Below are positions 40,432 through 51,341 of a stretch of 64,000 nucleotides of DNA, one piece after another. Location of the stretch: assembly GCF_000189635.1 (NCBI RefSeq), contig NW_002476174.1, positions 124,001-188,000 on the forward strand, in the 5' to 3' direction. Position 1 is the first letter of the stretch. Each line of letters opens with the position of its first letter. The position numbers and the translations under genes were made by a program. The notes below the pieces were generated by a model. That model made no database searches. It was not told the origin of the DNA and worked only from the letters and a program-made list of their open reading frames with translations. The stretch is from Tetrahymena thermophila SB210. Taxonomy: Eukaryota; Ciliophora; Oligohymenophorea; Hymenostomatida; Tetrahymenidae.

Positions 40432-42241
40432 TCATTTTAAGTAGAAGGGCTTAGCTGTGATGTGTTTGTTGGCTTCGCTGGGAGCAGGGATATTTTCACC
40501 ATAGTAAGTAATCTTAGGGTCAACTTCGACTACGTTTTCCCAAGAAGCTTAATAATCAAAAGTATAACCTGCATTTATAAGCCATTTTTAGTGTAACTTT
40601 GCAAGCTATTCAACAGCAGTTCTGGGATTATCTTAAGGTGATCCTGTTACGCTATTCTTGATGGGAGCAAATTACTCTTCTCTGTTGATTTCCATTAAAC
40701 AGAAAGTCTTTGCAAGAGGGAAAGAATCAAAAATAAACAATTCAAATTTGTAAGCATTCTTTTCAGCAGGTTTAACAACTTACTTTAAATCTACATCATA
40801 ATAAGCAACTTATTTGTTAGCCAAGTGATATTAGAAAAGTTCCTTCTTTGCATTTTCATCATTGATAATACGATTAAGGAAATCAATTGAACAGAAAAAG
40901 TTGCAGAGGAAGGATTTGTCGTAAACAAGCTTTCCATTAGCATCAACTTTATTTTTTTAAGCTTCAGTCATATCTGAATATTCCATAATGCTAAACTTCT
41001 TGTCTCTCAATACATGAATTCCTACAGATTCTGCTGCATTTCTCTTTTTTGCATACTTAGAAACGATTTCATATCCCTTCTTAACCATCAAACCAATCTA
41101 TTCAGGATCTGCAAACTTACCAAGAATATTATCAACACCCATCATCTAAAATATTTTTTTAAAATTTAATAAATATATTTTCCTTGCAAATCTTGATAAT
41201 TTTTTAAACTGATTACTGATAAAAATATTTTATTAAACTTAGAATAAAGTAATATGAATAAATAAGTAAATAAATAATCACCTGAATGTATTTTATTTTT
41301 TGATCATTAAGTTTCTTTAAAACACCAGTAGATTGGAGAGAGTCATAGATACCACCATTACCATTAGGGGAAAGGAAGATTTTATTTTTGGATTCAAATA
41401 AAATTTTGCCTTTTTTGTCTAATGAAGGAAGATAACCTTAAACAAAATAATGAATACTGTCTTCACTAATACCAAAGTAATCATTAGCCTTGAAATAATC
41501 TTTAGTGTCTTAATCAGTAACAACTGAAGTCATTAAGTAGAATTGTATGGGAATTCTTTGACGACCGTGGGCATCGTTTTCTTTCTTATATTGAGGGAAT
41601 TTAGAAAGAGCATAATTTGAAAGAGTTTTAATTTTATCTGCGTAGTAAGAAAAAATAGTTCTCTTAGAAGGAACTTCAAGAGTAAGCATACCCTTTGGCT
41701 TGTCATAACCCAATCTAGTACCTTTTAAATATAATTTTAAGTTAATTAAAAAATTTAACAAAATGACAACCAAACTATGTAAATTATATTTTTGTTTAGC
41801 ATATTTTAGTGAATATTTAAAAAAAAATATTTTAAATTATTCTTATAAAGTAAATATTTTAATTCAATATTTACCTTATCCACCAGCTAAAAGAATAACA
41901 GCTACTTCGCCCTTAGCAATAGCTTCAAGACCAAGAAGTTATAATTCATTAAGCAACTAGCCAGTTTATTGTTCTAAGCTGAGAATCTCTTCAACTAAAG
42001 TAACTTAGTCATCATTGAAAGTAGTGGGGGCCTAATTTTAGACAATGTAGGTCTAGTAAAGACTATGTAAAAGCTTAAAATCAAGCTATTTCAAATCTTG
42101 GTAGTAAAGGTGGAGTTCTTGTTCATTTAGTTCATCAATATTCTTTAGCAAATGTTCTTAATTGTTTTTAACAATTTCAGAAACAAGATGTGCTATTTCG
42201 GTTTCAGAAAATTTTTTGTGGTGAGATTAGTGAGTGCTCAT
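40432..42241 (-). CDS. UAP1: UDP-N-acetylglucosamine pyrophosphorylase
   Basis: Exons 42241-41875, 41721-41282 and 41145-40432 sum to 507 codons, the normal family length. The cytosolic enzyme makes UDP-GlcNAc from UTP and GlcNAc-1-phosphate, feeding glycan and GPI-anchor synthesis. The nucleotide-binding loop LLAGGQGTRLGYDKPKGM is split by intron 1 inside GGQ|GT. Further signatures are RIPIQFYLMTS, NGNGGIYDSLQ, VDNILGKFADP, MEYSDMT and FELFIFDSFP. A helical N-terminal domain ends in LGLEAIAKGEVAVI. UAP1 is favoured over other UDP-sugar pyrophosphorylases by the NGNGGIYDSL and ADPEQIG blocks, though some relatives accept GalNAc-1-P too. Gln is coded mainly by TAA/TAG/CAA. Confidence 0.93.
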
Positions 42242-43666
42242 GGTGTAGGATACTATAGATATGATTGAGATTACCTAAAATATTACTTTTTTTTAATACG
42301 GCTATTTTAATTTTTTACTTTTATTTATTAAAGTATTAATTTATTATTATTATTTTTATTCATTTTTGATAGTTTTTATGTCCTAAGAAATATCCATAAT
42401 ATTAAAGGAGAAACAAAATATCTTTTAATAAAAAATCAATTCATCAAACATACATACATAAACACCACCACCTCTAAATCTGATCATAAAATAAATGCGA
42501 AATATCTTTTTAATTATCTATTTATTCAAAAGTCCCAAAAAAAAATTGAGAATATTTTAACCAAATTATTTTCTTTAAAACAGGTATCTTTATCAGATAA
42601 ATTCTTACATAAACAAAAGAGCTTTGTTCATTTGTCATAATAAAATGTCTTTTTTCGATTAGAATATTCCTAAACTTGCCACTATTTAATTTGCAAATTT
42701 ATTAATATAAATAAAATTCCTATTAATTTGTATGAAGCAAATAGAAAATTTACAGATAACTATTAAACATTAAACTTAATGAATTTATTTTTATTACCCA
42801 GTAAAATCTATTTTGTTAACGAAATATTAAAACAAAAATAAGACTTTTACAAAAAGGTGTAAATTAATAAATAATGTTTTTACTCAATATTGGATTAATT
42901 TGATTTTTAAACAGATAAAAATATTTAATCAAAAAAATTTTTTAGATTACCAAAATTTTCAATAAAAATAATGAAATTTTTTTCAAATAAATACATTTAA
43001 TTTTATTTGATTTACAATAATACTCAATAATACTTTAAAATAATTAAAAAGCAAAAAAGATTTATATATTATTCTGATCTAGCAGAAATATTTTTATTAT
43101 TTTTTATAGCATTTAATTTTTTAAATCAATTAATAAATTATTTTAAAAAATATGAATTAGTTTTATGATAAAGATATTCTATATTTAAATAAATGTTTAA
43201 TTTATGATAAATGAAGTTTATGAGCATTAAAATAAATTAATATTTTTAATAAAATATTAATTAATTAACAAATTAAAAATATTTATTTTTATCTCTTATT
43301 GTTTTGTATTGAAATATAGTTTAAATGAATTAATATTAGAGTTAAATATTTATTAGTTTTATTGCAAAGATTCTATATATAAATATATATATTTATCTAT
43401 TGTTGTTTTGTATTGAAATATTAGTTTAAATAAATTAATATTAGAGTTGATATATAGAAAGATTTACCAAATATTTATAAAATTAAAATATTAAATTAAT
43501 TAGGGAAATTAAAAATGATAATAATACTTACAACTTTTATTTGATTGACTTTACTTAAACAAACATTACATTTTTATATTATGAAGTAAAACATTATTAA
43601 CATATTTATAAAAAATATCTACTTAACTATTTTTATTTTGGTAATATATAAAATTAATTTTTTTTT
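42242..43666. other. intergenic AT-rich DNA with a partial copy of the kinase 3' flank
   Basis: No gene was seen. From about 43291 to 43345 there is a short extra copy of the sequence that lies downstream of both tandem kinases (core TTGTTTTGTATTGAAATA), followed by the full flank copy from about 43395. Confidence 0.6.
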
Positions 43667-45543
43667 TCAATGGCGAGTATTTAAATTCTAGAAGTTGTAC
43701 TTGAAGGCATTAACAATTCTTACAAATAAAGTTTTTGCTGGGACCAATTTACGGATGTAATAGAGCTTTTCGATATTTCTAGATTTTGAGTTATCTTTTT
43801 AATTGAAGGAGTATTCAAATGCATATATCATAAATAAATCATCTAAAACAAAGAGTAGCTTCTACTCATCTTCAGACAATACAGAGGATTATGGGCTGCT
43901 TATTTTTTAGTTAATTGGCTCTAATCCAAGGTAAAGATGACGAATAGCCTTTTCGATAACCTCTATTTCGAGCTAATAATGTATATCCAAAGAATTGACT
44001 ATGCGGTCATCTTTGGGTGATGTAGCTTTGCAACTTTAGTAAGAGTTTTCTAAGTTAGTTTTATAGGTTTGGAAGTTGTTATCTACTTTCTTTTTTTAGA
44101 TTTCATATTTTTCAGTATTCTATTTGAATATTTCCCACTCTTGCTATGAAATACGATTGTACTAATTTTTTATACCTTACTCAAACATCAACTTTAAACG
44201 ATTAAATATAGAGCTACTTTTACGACACAGGACATACATCAGCTTATTTATTATTTCTTAGTCATCAAAGAATAGGGGCAAAACTGATTGTTTTATTTCT
44301 CTAAAGAGCTTTGCTGTTTTAAATAAGAAGAAAGCGAGATTTGTTTACCATATTATGAATTTTTCTATACGCTCAATAGCTACTTTATTGGATTAATTTT
44401 TATTCAAGATATGAGTCATATCTGGGCAGTCTTCTTCATTTGCTCCAATTTCAAGAATAGGTTCATACTTTTTACTCTCTTTGATATTAGGCTCATTATA
44501 AATTTCATATTTAAACAATTCATGACCAAAAAGCTCTTCCCAATTTAATCTATCTTCTTCGTCTACCTAAAGCATTTTACGTATGAGGTCCTTAACTTTT
44601 TAACTAAGGTTTTTGCTTTCTGGAAATTAAATTTCTTTCTTTTTTTCTATTTCTTATAGGAGCTTCACTTAACTATTAGCTTACCAAGGGTAGCATTATT
44701 TATCCTTCTCATTTTCGTAGCAAAGCATGAAGTACAAAGTTACACCTAAACTCCAAATTTCTGCTTTTGATGTATATTTTTGAGCTTTTTCATTAAAAAA
44801 ACTTAAATAAATAAAATTTAAATACACAAACTAGGTGTAAAAATATGCAAAGCTTCAAAGCGAATTAGTATTTTGAGTAATTCTATGCTTTCTCCAACTA
44901 ATGTTTGAGCTTTTCAACTTTTTACAATTAATAACTGCAATGAATTTGTATTACATCTTAAAATTTAAGGTGCTGAAAACATAGGAGAACCTGCAATAGT
45001 GTTAAATTAGTATTCGTCATTCATAACTTCCTTTGAGAAACCAAAATCAGCTAACTTAATCATGTCATTGTGAATCAAGATATTTTCTGGTTTTACATCT
45101 CTGTGAAGCATATTGGCTTCTTAAATAAGATACTTAAATGCGCTTACTATTTGAGAAAAATAATAAAGGCATTCCTTTTCATTTGGTTTCTTTTCTTTAA
45201 TCAGCTTTTCAAGAGTTCCACCATTACAAAATTCCATAATCAAGTAAATATTTTTATCAGTTTATTTAGCATCTATAAATTTAATAATGTGTGGGTGATT
45301 CAGCTATTTTAAATTGTTTATTTCTTTAATTGCTATCTTTTTTTTTGAACTTAAATCAGCAGCATTATTGCTTAAGAGAGGGGTTTCCTTAATAGCATAT
45401 ATAGTGTTCATTTATCCATTGATGATATTTCTATCATCCGAATATAAACTACCTCTATAAACACTTCCATAATTACCACTACCTAATGGATTAATTGTAT
45501 CTATAATGTAATCTCCTACCCTTTTAAAACAATTTTGTTTCAT
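43667..45543 (-). pseudogene. protein kinase, tandem copy A, with an apparent one-base frameshift
   Basis: Exon 1 (45543-44955) encodes an intact N-lobe and catalytic region: glycine loop [30 protein letters not shown] and a normal LADFGFSKE. Exon 2 (44801-43667) continues with KYTSKAEIWSLGVTLYFM and a long C-terminal extension ending IVNAFKYNFQNLNTRH. Both exons align throughout with copy B, but the start of exon 2 is one base shorter: seven T's on the coding strand (44795-44801) where B has eight bases (47087-47094). Exon lengths sum to 1,724, not a multiple of three. Spliced at the same sites as B, the frame shifts right after the activation segment and meets a TGA within about 50 codons, losing the rest of the C-lobe. 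No alternative AG restores frame. The break is in a homopolymer, so a sequencing error is possible. Otherwise it is a young pseudogene. Confidence 0.65.
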
Positions 45544-45958
45544 TTAATTATATTTTGATTTCTTTTCTGATATGATCCTCTTCTTATTTTTTAATTTACA
45601 AAAATAATAACAAATAATTAAATTAAGAACAGAGCGATAGTAAATAAACAAATAATTAAATAGCAAATTATGAAAATATTTTTTTATCTCATGTTGTTTT
45701 GTATTGAAATATTAGTTTAAATGAATTAATAATAGAGTTAATATATAGAATAATTTACAAAATATTTATATTATTAAAATATTAAATTAATTACGAAATT
45801 AAAAAATGATAATAATACTTAAAACAAACTTTTATTTTATTGACTTTACTTAAAAATAATATTTTTATATTTAGAAGTAAAAAATAATAAAATATTAATA
45901 AAAAATATCTACTTAGTTAGCTATTTTTATTTTGGTTATTTAAAATAAATTTTTATTC
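45544..45958. other. spacer between tandem kinase copies
   Basis: Holds the 5' flank of copy A (about 45544-45650), a unique junction of a few dozen bases, and the 3' flank of copy B from about 45685. No gene. Confidence 0.65.
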
Positions 45959-47836
45959 TCAATGGCAAGCATTTAAATTCTAGAAGTTGTACTTGAAGGC
46001 ATTAACAATTCTTACAAATAAAGTTTTTGGTGGGACCAATTTACGGATGTAATAGAGCTTTTCGATATTTCTAGATTTTGAGTTATCTTTTTAATTGAAG
46101 GAGTAATCGAATGCATATATCATAAATAAATCATCTAAAACAAAGAGTAGCTTATACTCATCTTCAGACAATGCAGAGGATTATGGGTTGTTTATTTTTT
46201 AGTTAATTGGCTCTAATCCAAGATAAAGACAACGAATTGCCTTTTCAACAGCCTCTACTTCGAGCTAATAATTTATATCCATAGAATTGACTATACGGTC
46301 ATCTTTGGGTGACGTAGCTTTGCAACTTTTATAAGTGTTTTCTAAGTTAGTTAAAGAGATTTAGAAGTTTTTATCTACATTATTTTTATAGAATTCGTAT
46401 TTTTCAGTATTCTATTTGAATATTTCCCACTCTTACTATAAAATACTGTTGTACTAATTTTTTATACCTTGCTCTAACATCAACTTTAAACGATTGAATA
46501 TAGAGCTACTTTTACTACAAAGAACATACAACAGCTTATTTATTATTTCTTAGTCATCCAAGAAGAGTGGTAAAACCGATTGTTTTATTTCTCTAAAGAG
46601 ACTTGCTGTTTTATATAAGAAGAAAGCAAGATCTATTTACATTAAGATGAATTTTTCTATACGGTCAATATCTACTTTATTGGATTAATTTTTATTCAAG
46701 ATATGAGTCATATCTGGGCAGTCTTCTTCATTTGCTCCAATTTCAAGAATAGGTTAATATTTTTTACTATCTTAGAGATTAGGCCCATTGTAGATTTCAT
46801 ATTTAAATAATTCATGATCGAAAAGCTCTTCCCAATTTAATCTATCTTCTTCTTCTACCTAAAGCATTTTACGTATGAGGTCCTTAACTTTTTAACTAAG
46901 GTTTTTGCTTTCTGGAAATTAAATTTCTTTTGTTTCTTTTATTTCTTAATTGAGCTACACTTAACTATTAGCTTACCAAGGGTAGCAATGTTTATCCTTC
47001 TCACTTTCATAGCAAAGCATGAAGTACAAAGTTACACCTAAACTCCAAATTTCTGCTTTCGATGTATATTTTTGAGCTTTTTCATTAAATTAAACTTAAA
47101 TAAATAAAATTTAAATATACAAACAAGATGTTAAAATATGCAAAGCTTTAAAACAAATTAGAATTTTGAGTAATTTCGTGTTTTCTCCAATTAATCTTGG
47201 ATATTTTCTATCTTTTACGATTAATAACTACAATAAATTTGTATTACCTCTTAAAATTTAAGGTGCTGAAAACATAGGAGAAACTGCAATAGTGTTAAAT
47301 TATAATTCATCATTCATAACTTTCTTTGAGAAACCAAAACCAGCTAACTTAATCATGTCATTGTGAATCAAGATATTTTCTGGTTTCACATCTCTGTGAA
47401 TCATATTGACTTCTTAAATAAGATACTTAAATGCACTTATTATTTGAGAAAAATAATAAAGGCATTCCTTTTCATTTGGTTTCTTATCTTTAATCAGCTT
47501 TTCAAGAGTTCCACCATTGCAATATTCCATAACCAAATAAATATTTTTATCAGTTTATTTAGCATCTATAAATTTAATAATGTGTGGGTGATTCAGCTAT
47601 TTTAAATTGTTTATTTCTTTTATTGCTATCTTTTTTTTTGGACTTAAATCAGCAGCATTATTGCTTAAGAGAGGGGTTTCCTTAATAGCGTATATAGTGT
47701 TCATTTATCGTTTGATGATATTTCTATCATCAGAATATAAACTGCCTCTGTAAACACTTCCGTAATTACCACTACCTAATGGATTAGTTGTATCTATAAT
47801 ATAATCTCCTACCCTTTTAAAACTATTCTGTTTCAT
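45959..47836 (-). CDS. protein kinase, tandem copy B, with GFG in place of DFG
   Basis: Exons 47836-47248 and 47094-45959 sum to 575 codons in one clean frame. The domain has LGSGNYGSVYRG, the ATP lysine in TIYAIKE, and [12 protein letters not shown]. The magnesium-binding aspartate is lost: the motif reads KLAGFGFSK (GGT at 47339-47341), where copy A has GAT. The activation-loop G of AGSP is also changed to V (AVSP). After SAPQILR the C-lobe follows (AEIWSLGVTLYFM, NLSQKVKDLIRKMLQ), then a 250-residue helical extension ending VNAFKYNFQNLNACH. Loss of this Asp usually abolishes phosphotransfer, so this is a predicted pseudokinase. The intact frame over the whole length suggests it is still under selection or that the change is recent. 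Nearest broad group is ULK-like or ciliate-specific. Confidence 0.88.
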
Positions 47837-48554
47837 TGAATTATATTTTGATTTCTTTTCTGATCAGATCTTCTTCTTATGTTTTAATTTACAAAAATAA
47901 TAACAAATAATTAAATTAAGAACAGAGAAATAGTAAATAAGCAAATAACATTATAAATATACTGTTCAATAGAAGTTCGAACCAAATATTCAAATGTGAT
48001 AATTCTATATTTTTGAATTTTGAAGTAAATTACTTTACTTTTTAATATTTTAGTGAATTTATAGATTCTCTTTTTTTTGTTAATTTTTTATCTTATTTTT
48101 AATCCATAAAATTTTTTTATTACTCTCCTAAAAATTCTTTTATTTGAATAAATAGTTTTTATTTATTATATGCTCACACATTAAAGATTATTATTATTTA
48201 TGTTTTTTAATTGGGAATCAGATAAAAATGCATTTATTTATTTATTTAATTATTATTTTTACAAATAATTTAATTGTTATTCATTCACTCTTTTAGTAAT
48301 TATTCTTTCACTTATTGTTTGTATGAATTAATGAATCAATTATTTTTGCCTCTCAATTTTGAAATTACTACTTAAAGTATTACTAAAAAATAAAAGTGAT
48401 AAAATAAAATAAAATTGATATTTTAATTTAATTTTTAAAAATGTTGCACTAAATTTTTTATATTATTTAATTATTATTAAAAAATAAATTATAATTTAAT
48501 ATAAAAGCAATACTAAAATCTTAAAATTATAATAAGTAAGTAAATAAGCACTTT
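47837..48554. other. intergenic AT-rich DNA
   Basis: Includes the 5' flank shared with the other kinase copy up to about 47945, then low-complexity A/T sequence. No gene or structured RNA was recognised. Confidence 0.6.
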
Positions 48555-50640
48555 TCATATAGATCTTTTTTCATCTGTATTTATAACAGAATCTGAAAGA
48601 ACTTCTACTCTTTAATCATCTACAAATAATTTATATTCAAGTAACAAGTCTTCTTCAAATTGATTAGTTAAAAACTGTGAGTTTTAAAAATATTCTTAAG
48701 AAGCATCTGCAGCGGTTTGCTAAAGCTTAGAATTTTGAAACTTTTTTAAGTATCTGTCTGCAGTTTAAAATACAAATTTTTCGAATTCTTAAAGTTCTGG
48801 ATCATTTTTATTATCTTTGTTAATATTATATTAATTCAACTTTTCTTCAACAGTAGTAGGAATATATGCTTCTTGTTCTTGATGAGATATTTCAAGATCT
48901 ATATGCTCACAATTAGGGTACACATTTTAAATTGCTTCTTAAATGTTATTGATCTAATCTTAAATTTCCTGCACCACTTTACTTGCAGCATTTTTTGTCA
49001 AGCTCTCCTGTCTCTGTTCAAAAGAATAGTTGTTGCTATATATAGTTTTCTATAAATTCTACAAGATACTGTTAGCTACTTTATCTGATAATTTCTATAA
49101 TATTTTTTAAAAATAATTATTATTATATGAAAATTATTAAAAAGAGTAAAAAAATATACTGTCATATCAAACTCTATCTTAGCTGAAAGTCTAAATTTCT
49201 CAGATCCCTAGAATTAATAAATAAAAATGATAAATATCACTAAAAATAATTATTGAATAATATCAAATAAATTTACGTATTTGACTGCCTTAATTTCTGA
49301 TATATCTTTAACCAAGCTATTTGATCTTACAATTTAGATAATTGTTTTTAAACTCTCTTCATCAATTTTTTGCTCACCAATTAATTATTATATGTTTGTC
49401 TTAAATAAGTGGATTCCCAAATATCTTTTTTATTTAATATATGCTAAAATACCAAAACAATAATTTAAGTAGATAGATAGAAAATACATTGATATTGAAC
49501 TAATAATAGTGCTTCCAAGTACTTCGATTACTTTTGAGGGATATACCATATTGGCAACTATTTTATATTATAAAATATCAAATACTTTAACAATAATGTT
49601 AATAAATATATACTTGAACATATCATAGGAACAGAAGTTGAAAGAAAAGTAATGGCATTTTCATATAATATAGCTTAAAGCAGAGGATCCTTTTTATTCA
49701 CTAATTTTTTAAATATTTCTAAGATTGTAGCTTTTTGTTGATTGGCTTCTTCTCCTTCTAGTTTTAAAGCATCTTTAATGTTGTTATATATTACATTCAT
49801 TTCCACTCCCATACTCACAGTGTAAAGCTTATATAATTAATTAAAAATTAATAAAATTTTGGTTTTTATTGGCCTTTAACTTCAAATCTCCTTAAATCTC
49901 CTTGAAAGGAATTTTGCAAAATTATAAAATGCAAAAATTTTACTAGTGTAGGTATTAAAGAAAAGTGGGATGAAGACACCTCGCTTGAATCTACAAAAGC
50001 TGCTGCGCATTCTACAAGCATTTCAGTACCAAAATAAACGAACAACATGGAAGGAATTAGGACAGCTACGTTTTTCAATTTCTCAATTCCATAAGGATAT
50101 TTTTCATTTGGACCCATTTTAATGCTGTTTTAAGTAAAATTTTGAATTCAACTGTGTATGTTTAAGGTAATAAATTAATTATTTACTAATTCATGCAAAA
50201 TAAGGCAACGTGATTTAGTGAATCAATGCACGATCTAATCAATTCAGCATAAAATGTAGGCTATCTAGTATTAATAAAATAGTGTTTTTTAATGTATAAA
50301 GTACGAGTTGATAATTTTAGAATAATCTTTAAAATCTAAAAAATTTATTTACAAGTTTGTTGGGGAAAAATAATATGCAATTGCTTTTAAAGGAATCTAA
50401 ATACTGTCATTCTTAAGCTCTCTTTAGATAACTTATGTATTTGTCTTATTCTACTTCTCCTCCTGTATTCTCATTCTCTCTCTTTGTGACAATTTTTTTG
50501 AGCTGGATTTTAGGTGCAATTGCTGCTTATTCTATTTTAAATGTATTTGTATCATTGCTAAATATCGCTATTATATTGGTTGATAATTCTTTCTCTTTTT
50601 TCTTTTTAGTTTCCCCCTCTTTTTTTTCTTTTTATCAACC
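48555..50640 (-). CDS. ZnT9/SLC30A9-like cation diffusion facilitator
   Basis: Resolved exons 50335-50187, 50124-49881, 49827-49614, 49557-49488, 49424-49277, 49207-49160 and 49094-48555 sum to 471 codons. Landmarks match SLC30A9: FYAELIRSCIDSLNHVALF (family SEAIHSVADTANQALL), EKYPYGIEKLKN (family HPYGY), membrane segment VLIPSMLFVYFGTEML, VLGSTIISSISIYLGIHLF, then a C-terminal domain with NIQQLIGEQKIDEES, VRSNSLVKDISEIKAV, FRLSAKIEFD and NCEHIDLEI (family RHVDLEI). The family is a mitochondrial zinc exporter/zinc homeostasis protein. In the first motif the family His/Asp zinc ligands appear as Glu/Arg, and the second D is kept (CIDS), so metal handling may differ. The N-terminal exon is unresolved; a coding-like frame at about 50455-50640 (QAAIAPKIQLKKIV) probably belongs to it, so the 5' end given here is approximate. 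Confidence 0.8.
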
Positions 50641-51341
50641 GATCATTCTTTGCTAATAAATTTATATTGTGCCTGAGCAACTTTCTTTCCAAAAATTAAA
50701 CGTTAAAAAAATTACAAGTTCATTTATCCTCTCATTGTGCTTATTCCCTTTGAAGCTAGAAAAGCTATATTTCAAGCTACTCTAAAGTAGATTTTGTTTA
50801 TTGAACAAGCTTTTTGAAGCAAAGCTAGTAAATTTTCTGGCTAAAAACATTTTGCTAACTATTTTTTTTTCTTGTTAGTTTAATTAGAAATTAATTAAAA
50901 GTATTGAGAATTTTAATTAAAGCAATTAATTAATTAATCAATTAATTCTTGATGTTTAATTAGAGATATTTGATACTTATCTATCACCTTTTGATTTAAA
51001 GGTATTATTGCATAAATAAATTTATTTGCTAAAGATAGAATCAAACTAATTAATTCATTAAAGATATATATATATAAATACGCTTGTAAATATTTTTGTT
51101 AGCTATTTATTTCTTGCTCTATTTTTTCTGAATTTCTGATTTCATTTTATTAAATTTCTTTTCAGAAAAATCAAGAAAAGTTAGAAAAAACTCGGAAATC
51201 ATCAAAATTGTTTAGAGGTAAAAACTCTTACTGATTATGTAAAATATGATTAAAACTTATGAATTACATTGAAAGTAAGTAAAAAAAAATATAAAATAGA
51301 TAAATAACAAACAAATATTTCATAAATATTTATTATTTTTT
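50641..51341. other. intergenic stretch
   Basis: May contain the unresolved first exon(s) of the zinc transporter at its low-coordinate end. The rest is A/T-rich with ATTA-type simple repeats near 50930 and nothing else recognisable. Confidence 0.5.

Larger units (their letters stand above)
43291..47945. repeat. 2.29-kb tandem duplication of a kinase gene, with a third partial flank copy
   Basis: Two direct repeats of about 2,292 bases, roughly 43395-45650 and 45685-47945, each contain a complete kinase locus with its promoter side and 3' flank. The offset is constant: starts differ by 2,293, stops by 2,292. Introns are the same length (153 bases). The duplicates differ by scattered substitutions in exons and flanks. 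A shorter third copy of the 3' flank (about 43291-43345) suggests an earlier unequal exchange. Confidence 0.9.

Noticed and set aside
45070..47605. Paired 80-residue plus-strand frames at 45070-45312 and 47363-47605
   Set aside because: Near identical because they are antisense to the duplicated kinase domains, not genes.
47971..47985. GAAGTTCGAACC, resembling a tRNA T-arm
   Set aside because: No matching acceptor, D or anticodon arms can be built around it.
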